Below, in pieces: positions 46,800-55,260 of a stretch of 64,000 bases of DNA. The stretch comes from Sphingomonadales bacterium. Its GTDB lineage: Bacteria; Pseudomonadota; Alphaproteobacteria; Sphingomonadales; Sphingomonadaceae. The notes below the pieces were generated by a model that saw nothing but the letters and a program-made list of their open reading frames with translations, ran no database searches and had not been told where the DNA came from. The DNA lies in assembly GCA_009995225.1 (NCBI GenBank), contig JAACPW010000004.1, positions 1 to 64,000 of the forward strand. Direction: 5' to 3'. Both the position numbers and the translations under genes were made by a program. Numbering within the stretch: position 1 is the first letter of the stretch; every line of letters begins with the position of its first letter.

Positions 46800-47275
46800 C
46801 AGGCGTCTCCCGCTTGAATGGCTGCGCCAGTGGCAGCGAGGATGGCCTTGCGGATACGCGGATAGGTGCCGCAGCGGCAGATATTGGTCATCGCCTCGTC
46901 AATCTGGGCATCGGACGGACTTGCAACCTTCTCGATCAAGGCCACCGCCGCCATAATCTGACCCGACTGGCAATATCCGCATTGCGGCACCTGCGCATCG
47001 ATCCACGCCTGCTGAACCTTGTGGAGCACGCCATCGGCGCTTTTGAGGCCCTCAATCGTCGTCACAGCCTTGCCCGCAACATCACTCAACGGCACGCTGC
47101 ACGAGCGCGTTATTGCACCGTCCACATGAACCGAACAGGCCCCGCACGCCGCGACGCCGCATCCAAACTTGGTGCCGGTCATGCCGAGATCGTCGCGCAA
47201 CACCCACAGTAGCGGGGTGTCAGTCTCGGCCTCCACGCTCACCTGTTTGCCGTTGACGGTAAATGCAGTGGCCAC
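46799..47275 (-). CDS. 2Fe-2S subunit of the molybdenum hydroxylase (IorA-like)
   Basis: 158 aa. The N-terminal plant-type ferredoxin domain has [18 protein letters not shown]. The C-terminal helical domain binds a second [2Fe-2S] through [12 protein letters not shown] and the [15 protein letters not shown] motif. Length is standard for the small subunit. It passes electrons from the Mo subunit encoded immediately downstream. No FAD subunit gene is present, typical of IorAB rather than CoxMSL. Confidence 0.94.
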   Translation of the reverse strand: MATAFTVNGKQVSVEAETDTPLLWVLRDDLGMTGTKFGCGVAACGACSVHVDGAITRSCSVPLSDVAGKAVTTIEGLKSADGVLHKVQQAWIDAQVPQCGYCQSGQIMAAVALIEKVASPSDAQIDEAMTNICRCGTYPRIRKAILAATGAAIQAGDA

Positions 47276-47440
47276 AGGTGGCTCCCCTCAAGAATTGCGC
47301 ACGACGTTGTGTATAGCAACCCGCCGGTCTGCTTCCTAACGTAAAAGACGGGGCGACCGCGGGCATCGGGCAAATGGCGCAGGCTTGCAGGTCACCGCCG
47401 CGCTTCGTACACGCAGCGTAACGACGAGAGGAATGCTTCA

Positions 47441-48343
47441 ATGTCCCAAGCCGCGCCTGCCCTGCCCCGGATGCGTTCATGGCTGTTTGCCCCAGGCGAT
47501 AGCGAGAAGAAGATCGGCAAGGCGATTGGCGGTCCGGCGGATATCGCCTTGCTGGACCTGGAGGATTCGGTCTCGCCCCAGAACAAGTCCGCGGCGCGCG
47601 CGATGGTTCGCGAACAAATCGCCGCTTCGGACAATCGACAACGCCTCTGGGTGCGGATCAATCCGGTTTCGACCAGCGATTGCATCGTCGATCTGGTTGC
47701 GGTCATCCCCGCGCAGCCTGGCGGCGTGTTTCTGCCCAAAGCAGAAGGGGCGGCGGATATAACCCGGCTGCACCACTATCTGAGCGCACTGGAAGCGGCG
47801 AACGGCATCCCGCAGGGCCACACCCTTATCGCAGCGCTGGTGACAGAAACGGCAGCCGCGATGTTCCATACTGGGGACTATGCGGGCGACTATCCCGGCA
47901 AGGCGAGGCTTTTGGCGATGAGCTGGGGGGCAGAAGATTTGTCTTCGGCGCTGGGCGCGCGTGAGCAGCGTGGGCCGGACGGGGGATATGCGCACACCTA
48001 TGAACTGGCGCGCAGTCTGTGCCTGATCGGCGCATCGGCCGCAGGCGTGGCGGCGATCGAGACGGTGCAGCCAGAATTCCGCGATCTTGTGGCCTTGGAG
48101 CGGCGCGCCAAATCCGTTCGCGCACAGGGCTTTCGCGGGATGCTGGCGATCCACCCGGCGCAGGTCGATCCGATCAACACCGCCTTCACCCCCAGCGCCG
48201 AGGAACTTGCCCACGCCCGCAGCGTGGTGCAGGCCTTTGCCGACCACCCCGGCGCCGGTGTCATTGCGCTGGAAGGGGCCATGCTCGACCGGCCCCATCT
48301 GGTGCTGGCACAGCGACTGCTGGCCGAGGCAGGCGACATCTAG
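47441..48343 (+). CDS. HpcH/HpaI aldolase/citrate lyase family protein (CitE-like)
   Basis: 300 aa. N-terminal RSWLFAPGDSEKKIGKA, ALLDLEDSVSPQNKSAAR and VRINPVST are hallmarks of CitE-like malyl-CoA/citramalyl-CoA lyases, as is the AMSWGAEDLSSALGA motif with catalytic acidic residues and the C-terminal FRGMLAIHPAQVDPIN. It probably cleaves or makes a beta-hydroxyacyl-CoA, but the substrate is unassigned. It stands alone between the Mo enzyme genes and a holin gene, and a terminator follows. Confidence 0.88.
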   Translation: MSQAAPALPRMRSWLFAPGDSEKKIGKAIGGPADIALLDLEDSVSPQNKSAARAMVREQIAASDNRQRLWVRINPVSTSDCIVDLVAVIPAQPGGVFLPKAEGAADITRLHHYLSALEAANGIPQGHTLIAALVTETAAAMFHTGDYAGDYPGKARLLAMSWGAEDLSSALGAREQRGPDGGYAHTYELARSLCLIGASAAGVAAIETVQPEFRDLVALERRAKSVRAQGFRGMLAIHPAQVDPINTAFTPSAEELAHARSVVQAFADHPGAGVIALEGAMLDRPHLVLAQRLLAEAGDI

Positions 48344-48363
48344 GTTAAATCATTTTCCTACTT

Positions 48364-48384
48364 TGACCAATTCGGTCATTTTTT
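48364..48384 (+). terminator. Intrinsic terminator after the CitE-like gene
   Basis: Stem TGACC/GGTCA with loop AATTC, followed directly by six T. It lies 20 bp past the CitE-like stop codon and 30 bp before the holin start, separating the two transcripts. Confidence 0.7.
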
Positions 48385-48413
48385 GGTGCGACTCAAGCAA
48401 ACAGGAGCGTGCC

Positions 48414-48827
48414 ATGTCCCTCGTCGACGCACTTATTGGCCCCATCGCCTCGATCATCGACAAGATCATTCCCGACAAGGAGGCGCGGGCTAGGGCCAAG
48501 CTGGAACTGACCGCGCTCGAAGGGACGCAGGAAATGCGGATGATCGAGGCGCAGCTTCAGGCCATCGTGGCCGAGGCCAACTCCGCCGATCCCTGGACCA
48601 GCCGCGCCCGGCCGAGTTTTCTCTATGTGATGTACATCCTGCTGCTCGCCGCACTGCCAATGGGCGTGCTGAGCGCCTTCCACCCGACCGCCGCGCGCGA
48701 CATTGCGGCGGGAATGAACGCCTATCTCGCGGGGCTGCCCGAACCGCTCTACGCGTTGTTTGGCACAGGGTATCTGGGTTACACGGCGGCGCGCCAGTGG
48801 GGTAAGGTCAAGGGCGTCGACCGGTAG
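48414..48827 (+). CDS. 3TM holin family protein (gene-transfer-agent holin type)
   Basis: 137 aa from MSLVDALIGP, preceded by an AGGAG ribosome binding site. An N-terminal amphipathic helix and a charged helix (DKEARARAKLEL, then EMRMIEAQLQAIVAEANSADPW) are followed by hydrophobic helices (SFLYVMYILLLAALPMGVL and LYALFGTGYLGYTAAR). This is the PF11351-type layout used for release of gene transfer agents. No other GTA or phage gene and no endolysin is nearby, so it is an orphan here. Confidence 0.82.
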   Translation: MSLVDALIGPIASIIDKIIPDKEARARAKLELTALEGTQEMRMIEAQLQAIVAEANSADPWTSRARPSFLYVMYILLLAALPMGVLSAFHPTAARDIAAGMNAYLAGLPEPLYALFGTGYLGYTAARQWGKVKGVDR

Positions 48828-48907
48828 GTTGCCATGAGAAATCCTTTCTGAACTAGAGCATTGGATGATACCTTCCAGCTAATGGTGGAGCCGGAAGAGG
48901 AAACGCG

Positions 48908-49498
48908 ATGCGCGGTTTTGCAAAGATGTTGTTGGCCTGTGCATTTGGTCCCTCGGCTACCCTTCCGCTCGCGGCCGAAACGGCGACAGATGCGCCCGCT
49001 ACGGCGGCGTCATCCTGCATTGCTGATCCCGTCCCCTCGCAACTGTGCTTTTCCCTGATGAATTCGGACGCGATGATCGGGGTCGAGACGCGCGGCGGAC
49101 GGGCGACCCAACCCTATTACATCCTGATGAGCCATGGGGATGCCTGGTCGATCAACGCCCGCAGCACCCGGCGCGAGCTGGCCGAGGGCTATCTGCAGGA
49201 TTGGTCGACGCGCGAAACCCGCGAAATCTCCCGCCCGGTTGACGCCCGCGCCGCGCATCGCATCGTTGCTATGCTGACTGCCGACAATCTGGCAGCGCTT
49301 GATGCCACGCCGTTTTATCCCGCAGGCTCGATATGCACGGATGGCTCGGTGCTCACCGTGGCGGCCAATCTCGATACCATCGCGGGCGAGTGGGAACGGC
49401 ATAGCTGCCACGGGCCAACCAAGCTCGACGAGGTGGCTGCCGCGCTGCGCGAACTGGCGATCAGCGTCGACCCGGCGCTGGCGCGTCTCGACCTCTGA
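48908..49498 (+). CDS. Secreted protein of unknown function
   Basis: 196 aa with an N-terminal signal peptide ending near PLAAE. The mature part has four cysteines in two pairs (SSC and QLCFS early; ICTD and HSCH late), which could form periplasmic disulfides. No family is recognised. It precedes aroQ by about 57 bp on the same strand, but nothing suggests a functional link. Confidence 0.6.
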   Translation: MRGFAKMLLACAFGPSATLPLAAETATDAPATAASSCIADPVPSQLCFSLMNSDAMIGVETRGGRATQPYYILMSHGDAWSINARSTRRELAEGYLQDWSTRETREISRPVDARAAHRIVAMLTADNLAALDATPFYPAGSICTDGSVLTVAANLDTIAGEWERHSCHGPTKLDEVAAALRELAISVDPALARLDL

Positions 49499-49555
49499 AC
49501 AGGGCTAACGCACCCAAGATTGCCGCGCATGGGCGAGCGATGTATCGAAACGATC

Positions 49556-49996
49556 ATGACCAACCTCGTTTACGCCCTCAACGGCCCCAACCTCAATCTC
49601 CTCGGCACGCGCGAGCCGGAGATTTACGGCACCACCACGCTCGATGATATCGCAGGAATGCTGGAGGACCGTGCCCGCGAACTGGGGCTTGAGATCGAGA
49701 TGCGCCAGACCAATCACGAAGGGATGCTGGTCGACTGGCTGCACGAGGCCCAGGCGGAAGGCGCGCGGGCGGTGCTGCTTAATGCGGCGGCCTATACCCA
49801 CACCTCGATCGCGCTTCTGGATGCGATCAAAGCGATCAAAACGCCGGTTATCGAGGTCCACCTGTCCGACCCCATGACCCGCGAGGCCTTCCGCCACCTG
49901 TCCTATGTCGGCATGGCTGCCGCCCTCACGGTCGAAGGCCACGGGGCCGATTCCTACCGGATCGCGCTGGAAGCCGTAGCGTCGGGACAGGTCTGA
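49556..49996 (+). CDS. aroQ: 3-dehydroquinate dehydratase, type II
   Basis: 146-aa shikimate pathway enzyme. The start MTNLVYALNGPNLNLLGTRE is chosen because NGPNLNLLG is at the N-terminus of the family. The catalytic Tyr is in EPEIYG, Asn in VLLNAAAYTHTS, and His in VIEVHLSDP. The type II enzyme forms dodecamers. It sits immediately upstream of accB-accC, as in many proteobacteria (aroQ-accB-accC). Confidence 0.95.
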   Translation: MTNLVYALNGPNLNLLGTREPEIYGTTTLDDIAGMLEDRARELGLEIEMRQTNHEGMLVDWLHEAQAEGARAVLLNAAAYTHTSIALLDAIKAIKTPVIEVHLSDPMTREAFRHLSYVGMAAALTVEGHGADSYRIALEAVASGQV

Positions 49997-50113
49997 CCAC
50001 CTTACCCTTATCGTCACCCAACTTTCACATTTTGCACCCTTGCCACTTGCCAGCCGCAATTGGTGTGAATAGGTCGCCAAAGGCTACGGGACACCATTCA
50101 CCAAGGGGCTTTC

Positions 50114-50629
50114 ATGTCGAACGACGACGGACACGGCAAAGACAGCAATAAGCGCAAGTCGGGGGGCATGAACATCGACACCGCGCTGGTGCGTGAACTG
50201 GCCGAATTGCTGAACGAAACCGGCTTGACCGAGATCGAGGTCGAAGATGACGACCGCAAGATCCGCGTTTCGCGCGGGGCTGTGGCCTCGGCCGCGCCGG
50301 TCTATGCCGCCGCGCCTGCAGCGCCCTTGGCTGGCGCACCTGCGCCTGTCGCTGCTGCTCCGACCGCGCCCGATGCACCTGCTGGCCCGGACATGACCAA
50401 TGCGGTCAAATCGCCCATGGTCGGCACCTGCTACCTGACGCCCGAACCCGGCGCTGCACCGTTCATCACGGTCGGTCAGGCGGTCAAGGAAGGCGATACG
50501 CTTCTGATCGTCGAGGCGATGAAGGTGATGAATCCGATCACTGCACCGCGCGCTGGCACGGTCACTGCGATCCTCATCGAAACCGCGCAGCCGGTCGAAT
50601 TTGATCAACCGCTGGTGGTGATTGCCTAA
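50114..50629 (+). CDS. accB: Biotin carboxyl carrier protein of acetyl-CoA carboxylase
   Basis: 171 aa. The N-terminal helical domain (about 19-55) is joined by an Ala/Pro-rich linker to the biotinyl domain (about 93-171). Biotin attaches to Lys137 in VEAMKVMN. An internal start at MNIDTALV (residue 19) is the more common N-terminus in the family, so the first 18 residues are uncertain. It is 117 bp after aroQ and 3 bp before accC. Confidence 0.95.
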   Translation: MSNDDGHGKDSNKRKSGGMNIDTALVRELAELLNETGLTEIEVEDDDRKIRVSRGAVASAAPVYAAAPAAPLAGAPAPVAAAPTAPDAPAGPDMTNAVKSPMVGTCYLTPEPGAAPFITVGQAVKEGDTLLIVEAMKVMNPITAPRAGTVTAILIETAQPVEFDQPLVVIA

Positions 50630-50632
50630 ACC

Positions 50633-51982
50633 ATGGCCATCAAACGGATCCTGATCGCCAATCGCGGCGAGATCGCCCTGCGCATCCACCGGGCAGCGCA
50701 TGAAATGGGGATTGAGACGGTCGCGGTGCATTCCACCGCCGATGCCGACGCGATGCACGTGCGTTTGGCCGATCATGCCGTCTGCATCGGCCCGCCGCCT
50801 GCGGGCGAGAGCTATCTCAACATTGCCAACATCATCTCGGCGGCGGAAATCGCGCAGTGCGATGCGATCCACCCGGGTTATGGCTTCCTGTCGGAGAACG
50901 CCAAGTTCGCCGACATCGTCGAAGCGCATGACATCATCTGGATCGGCCCCAAGCCGGAACATATCCGCACGATGGGCGACAAGATCGAAGCCAAGCGCAC
51001 TGCGGGCGCGCTCGGTCTGCCGCTGGTTCCCGGCTCGGACGGCGCTGTCTCCGACATCACCGAAGCCAAGGCGATTGCCGAAGCCGCCGGCTATCCGGTG
51101 ATCATCAAGGCTGCCAGCGGCGGCGGAGGGCGCGGCATGAAGGTCTGCAACGGCCCCGATCAGCTCGAAACGCTGATCCAGCAGGCTGGCAGCGAGGCGA
51201 AGGCCGCCTTCGGCGACGCCACGGTCTATATCGAGAAATACCTCGGCAACCCCCGTCACATCGAATTCCAGGTGTTCGGCGATGGCAACGGCAACGCGAT
51301 CCATCTGGGCGAGCGTGACTGTTCGCTCCAACGCCGCCACCAGAAGGTTCTGGAAGAGGCGCCCTCCCCTGTCATCACGCCTGAAGAACGCCATCGCATG
51401 GGCGAAATCTGCGCGCAGGCGATGCGCGACATGGCCTATCGCGGCGCAGGCACGATCGAATTCCTCTGGGAAAACGGTGAGTTCTATTTCATCGAGATGA
51501 ACACCCGCCTGCAAGTCGAACACCCTGTTACCGAAGCTGTAACCGGGGTCGATCTGGTGCGCGAACAGATCCGGATCGCCGAAGGCAAGCCGCTGTCCGT
51601 GACGCAGGACGAGCTTGAGTTCCAAGGTCACGCGATCGAGTGCCGGATCAATGCCGAAGACCCCTTCACCTTCGCGCCTTCGCCGGGTCTGGTGACCTAT
51701 TACCATGCCGCTGGCGGGATGCATGTGCGTGTCGATTCAGGGCTTTACGCCGGATACCGCATACCACCTTATTACGACAGCATGATCGCGAAAGTCATCG
51801 TGTACGGACGCACCCGCGAAGGCTGCATCATGCGCCTGCGCCGCGCGCTTGAAGAAATGGTGGTTGAAGGGGTCAAGACCAACATCCCCCTGCATCGCGA
51901 ACTGCTGCGCCAGGACGATGTGCTTAACGGCGACTATTCGATCAAGTGGCTGGAACAGTGGCTGGAGGAGCGCGAGGTCTGA
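50633..51982 (+). CDS. accC: Acetyl-CoA carboxylase, biotin carboxylase subunit
   Basis: 449-aa ATP-grasp enzyme. N-terminal [16 protein letters not shown], the glycine-rich ATP loop [13 protein letters not shown], the [13 protein letters not shown] region, and catalytic residues in [16 protein letters not shown]. Length equals the family norm. It carboxylates the biotin of AccB for fatty acid synthesis. Confidence 0.97.
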   Translation: MAIKRILIANRGEIALRIHRAAHEMGIETVAVHSTADADAMHVRLADHAVCIGPPPAGESYLNIANIISAAEIAQCDAIHPGYGFLSENAKFADIVEAHDIIWIGPKPEHIRTMGDKIEAKRTAGALGLPLVPGSDGAVSDITEAKAIAEAAGYPVIIKAASGGGGRGMKVCNGPDQLETLIQQAGSEAKAAFGDATVYIEKYLGNPRHIEFQVFGDGNGNAIHLGERDCSLQRRHQKVLEEAPSPVITPEERHRMGEICAQAMRDMAYRGAGTIEFLWENGEFYFIEMNTRLQVEHPVTEAVTGVDLVREQIRIAEGKPLSVTQDELEFQGHAIECRINAEDPFTFAPSPGLVTYYHAAGGMHVRVDSGLYAGYRIPPYYDSMIAKVIVYGRTREGCIMRLRRALEEMVVEGVKTNIPLHRELLRQDDVLNGDYSIKWLEQWLEEREV

Positions 51983-52648
51983 TTGCGCCTGAACTTGGCC
52001 GCGACGGGGCGCAATTGTTTGCTGGTGCAGCGCGGGCGATGCTGCCGACCTTGGCAAATTGGTTTGACAGCACACCGCCGGCGCCGGGCACACGGCTTGC
52101 CGCGCTTGGCCCTTTCGCCGTTTTCCTGACAGGCGATAGCCCCGTTTCCATGATTGCCAAGCAACGGCTTGGAGCGTCTGCGAGGCCGGTGCGTGCAGTA
52201 GCCTTTGACAAATCTCCAGCCACAAACTGGGCGCTGGGCTGGCATCAGGACCGGACGATCAACATCGCCAGTCGCGCCGCAGTGGAAGGGTTTGGCCCTT
52301 GGACAGTAAAGCAGGGCCAACTGGCATGTAGAGCCACCGTTCGCATTGGTCGAAAGGATGCTGACGCTGCGGATCTATCTTGACGATGTCACCCATGACA
52401 ACGCCCCGCTCGACGTCGCGCTCGGCTCGCATTTGCTCGGCTATATTTCTGAGGCGCATGTGCCTGAGGTGGTCGCCGCGAGCGAGATTTTCATCTGCCA
52501 TGCGCAGGCCGGCGATGTCTGGGCCTACGCGACGCCGATCCTTCATGCCTCGTGCCGCTCCACCAACAATAGCGCCCGGCGTGTTCTTCAGATCGATTAC
52601 TGCGCCGCACCGCTGCCACCTCTGCTGACGTGGGCGCTCACGCTTTGA
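51979..52648 (+). pseudogene. PhyH-like dioxygenase gene interrupted by a frameshift
   Basis: Two overlapping frames together give one product of about 220 aa of the phytanoyl-CoA dioxygenase type. The first frame holds LGWHQDRTINIA with the iron-binding HxD and then GFGPWTVKQGQL. The second continues with HVEPPFALVERM, LRIYLDDVTHDNAPL, ALGSHLLG and the distal His (ATPILHAS). Removing one base near 52,325 joins QL to HVEPP. It is therefore either a one-base insertion pseudogene or a sequencing error. The start is unclear: the first ATG (51,946) overlaps the accC end, so CTG at 51,979 is given. Confidence 0.7.
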
Positions 52649-52808
52649 TCGAGGCGTTGCATAACCGCGCTGGCCTTTGCGCGCCTGGCACTCTATGCTG
52701 CACTGCAACAGAATGCACCGCGCCTGCATGAACTGGCGCGATTTTGTTCTGCGATCAGGCTAATAGCAGCGCAGGATGGCGCAGTACGGCTGCGCAAAGG
52801 AGTAGTGG

Positions 52809-54119
52809 ATGGACCGCAAGACCCAGATCGTTGTTGTCGGCGGCGGCGCAGGCGGGCTGGAACTGGTTCGCAGGCTTGGCGCCAAATATGGGCGCAAAGC
52901 GCACGACATCATCCTCGTTGACAAGAACCTCAGCCACATCTGGAAGCCCTTGCTTCATGAAGTGGCGGCGGGATCGCTTGATGCCAATCTCGACGAGGTT
53001 GGCTACCGCGGGCACTGCTACCGCTGGGGCTACCGCTTCTTTCAGGGCAGTCTCGATGGGATCGACCGGACCGCCAAGACCATCAGCCTCGCACCGGTCA
53101 AGGACGAGGACGGCAGCGCGTTGATCGAAGCGCACACCATTCGCTACGATATTCTCGCATTGGCGCTGGGCTCGGTGTCTAACGATTTTGGCGTGCCCGG
53201 CGTCAAGGAGCATTGCCTCTACCTCGACAGCCGCGAGCAGGCTGACCGCTTTCGGACGCGCCTGCTGAACCATTGCCTGCGTGTCAGCCGCGCGATGATG
53301 AACGATCCGGGCGCAAACGAACAGGTGCGCATCGCGATTGTTGGCGGCGGAGCGACGGGGGTGGAACTCGCAGCGGAACTTTACAACGCGGCGGGCGCGC
53401 TGCGGCACTATGGGCTGGAGGTGTTTGACGAAAGCCGTATGCATGTCACCCTGCTCGAAGCCGGTCCGCGCATCCTTCCCGCTCTGCCGGAGAAGCTGGC
53501 GGCAGCGGCGAAGCATGAACTGGGTGCGCTTGGCGTACAGGTTCGCCCCGACGTGCAAGTGATCGAGGCGCGCCCGCGCCAGCTCGTCACCAAAACCGGT
53601 GAGGTAATCGAGGCCGATCTGATCGTCTGGGCGGCAGGCGTGAAAGGCGCAGAGTTCCTGTCGGGCCTCGACCTTGAGACAAATACCCGGAACCAGATCC
53701 TCGTCACCGACACGCTGCAGACGACCGTCGACCCGTGCATCTATGCGCTGGGTGACTGCGCCAGCTACACCCCGCCGGGAGAGGACCGTCCCGTCCCCCC
53801 CCGCGCACAAGCTGCGCACCAGATGGCCGAGGTCGTGTTCGCCAATATTTGCCGGATGCAGCAGAACAATTCGCTGCGGCATTTTGTCTATCGCGACAAG
53901 GGTTCCCTGGTTTCACTCAGCCGTTTTTCAACTGTTGGCAGCCTGATGGGCAACCTTGTCGGCGGCAGCATGGCGGTTGAAGGGCGGCTGGCGCGGCTGA
54001 TCTACACTTCGCTTTATCAACTGCACCTCATCGGCATTCATGGCTGGATCAAGGCGACCTTCCTGATGCTGGTGGGCCGCGTAAACCGCATCGTGCGGCC
54101 ACGGCTCAAACTGCACTAG
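52809..54119 (+). CDS. ndh: Type II NADH:quinone oxidoreductase (NDH-2)
   Basis: 436 aa. FAD-binding VVVGGGAGGLELVRRLG at the N-terminus and NADH-binding IAIVGGGATGVELAAEL at about 180. The FAD-contacting YALGDCASY and the C-terminal hydrophobic tail (LARLIYTSLYQLHLIGIHGW) for membrane contact are typical of Ndh. It oxidises NADH and reduces quinone without pumping protons. It converges with the next gene; their stop codons overlap by 4 bp. Confidence 0.9.
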   Translation: MDRKTQIVVVGGGAGGLELVRRLGAKYGRKAHDIILVDKNLSHIWKPLLHEVAAGSLDANLDEVGYRGHCYRWGYRFFQGSLDGIDRTAKTISLAPVKDEDGSALIEAHTIRYDILALALGSVSNDFGVPGVKEHCLYLDSREQADRFRTRLLNHCLRVSRAMMNDPGANEQVRIAIVGGGATGVELAAELYNAAGALRHYGLEVFDESRMHVTLLEAGPRILPALPEKLAAAAKHELGALGVQVRPDVQVIEARPRQLVTKTGEVIEADLIVWAAGVKGAEFLSGLDLETNTRNQILVTDTLQTTVDPCIYALGDCASYTPPGEDRPVPPRAQAAHQMAEVVFANICRMQQNNSLRHFVYRDKGSLVSLSRFSTVGSLMGNLVGGSMAVEGRLARLIYTSLYQLHLIGIHGWIKATFLMLVGRVNRIVRPRLKLH

Positions 54120-54499
54120 AAGTCGATCTTCAACCGCACCTCGCCGCCATTGGCGTTGAAACCGCCAACGGGTGTGTTGTGGACGTTGGCCTCGGCGGCA
54201 GCCGTATCGGACAGCTTGATCCGTGCGCGCGGGATTGCGCTGCCAAAGCCATCATCCTGCGGGCCAATCGCCGGTCCGAGGCGTTGGTTCGTCGCGCCAC
54301 GGGCGCATACCACGATTTCGGTATTGAGCGGATTAGGGGTGTCTTCGCTGCATTCGTGCGCAAGTGGCGGGACGAGTTGTGTCAGGTCGATCACGATTGT
54401 CCCATCGGCGCGTGTCTGCATCAGCGGTGGGGACGGCTTCCCGACATCGGGCGTAGCAGATATGGCTTCCAAGGGCTGCGCGGGCGGCAATTCGGTCAT
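54116..54499 (-). CDS. Hypothetical protein
   Basis: 127 aa without a clear signal peptide in this start. It has a Pro-rich N-terminal region and a predicted beta strand GTIVIDLTQLVPP. Two cysteines (HECSED and VVCARG) and an ending of alternating hydrophobic residues (GGEVRLKIDF) suggest an envelope-exported beta protein. The same VxGGFNxNGG-type ending is seen in sphingomonad hypothetical proteins as I recall them. Function unknown. Confidence 0.5.
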   Translation of the reverse strand: MTELPPAQPLEAISATPDVGKPSPPLMQTRADGTIVIDLTQLVPPLAHECSEDTPNPLNTEIVVCARGATNQRLGPAIGPQDDGFGSAIPRARIKLSDTAAAEANVHNTPVGGFNANGGEVRLKIDF

Positions 54500-54618
54500 C
54501 GGCAGTCCCTCCCGTCGGAAAGTTCAGTCGAGGCTGAGTCCTTGCGTTATCACGCCGGCTGCCGGCACATCGCGCAGGCAATGACCGGTAACAGGATCGG
54601 CTAGACGCGATACGCCTG

Positions 54619-55080
54619 TCACAGCGGAACGCCGGGTTCCTGTTTGGCCGTGCGGATTGTAAGCGACGTCTTGACGCTTTCCACATTCGGCGCTGGCGTC
54701 AACTTGCCGGTCAGAAACTCCTGAAAGCTCTGCAAATCCTTGCTGACAATCTTGAGGATGAAGTCGATTTCGCCGTTGAGCATATGACATTCACGCACTT
54801 CGGGGAGTTCGCGCATGTGATCCTCGAACTCGCGCAAGGATGCTTCGGCCTGGCTTTTCAAACTGACCATCGCAAACACAGTGATCGCAAAGCCTAGCTT
54901 CGAGGGGTCAAGATCGGCGTGATAACCACGGATCACCCCGTCCTCTTCAAGTCCGCGAACCCGGCGCAAACACGGCGGCGCGGTCAGTCCGACACGCTGG
55001 GCAAGTTCAACATTCGTCACCCGGCCTTCCGCCTGCAATTCTGCCAGCAAACGGCGATCGATATCGTCAAGATTGGCCAC
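54619..55080 (-). CDS. Lrp/AsnC family transcriptional regulator
   Basis: 153 aa with a GTG start (VANLDDIDRRLLAEL), preceded by GGGGAG; an ATG 10 codons upstream is possible. N-terminal helix-turn-helix with NVELAQRVGLTAPPCLRRV. The C-terminal RAM domain has GFAITVFAMVSLKSQ and VRECHMLNGEIDFILKIV, the ligand and oligomerisation region. It is divergent from a histidine kinase gene and may respond to an amino acid. The effector is unknown. Confidence 0.93.
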   Translation of the reverse strand: MANLDDIDRRLLAELQAEGRVTNVELAQRVGLTAPPCLRRVRGLEEDGVIRGYHADLDPSKLGFAITVFAMVSLKSQAEASLREFEDHMRELPEVRECHMLNGEIDFILKIVSKDLQSFQEFLTGKLTPAPNVESVKTSLTIRTAKQEPGVPL

Positions 55081-55260
55081 TTGGCTGAAGCTCCCCCTGC
55101 ACGGCCCCACTCACCCGGCGGCAACGCATGCAATACAGTCTCAAAGAAACATGACGCGCGCCTACTGGCCCGCTTGGCTAATATTATTAGGTCTGCCAGC
55201 AATTGTCCCGCTTTGCAACGCGCCTTTAGCGTCAGACTGTGGCTATTGCGTCAGCGTGAT

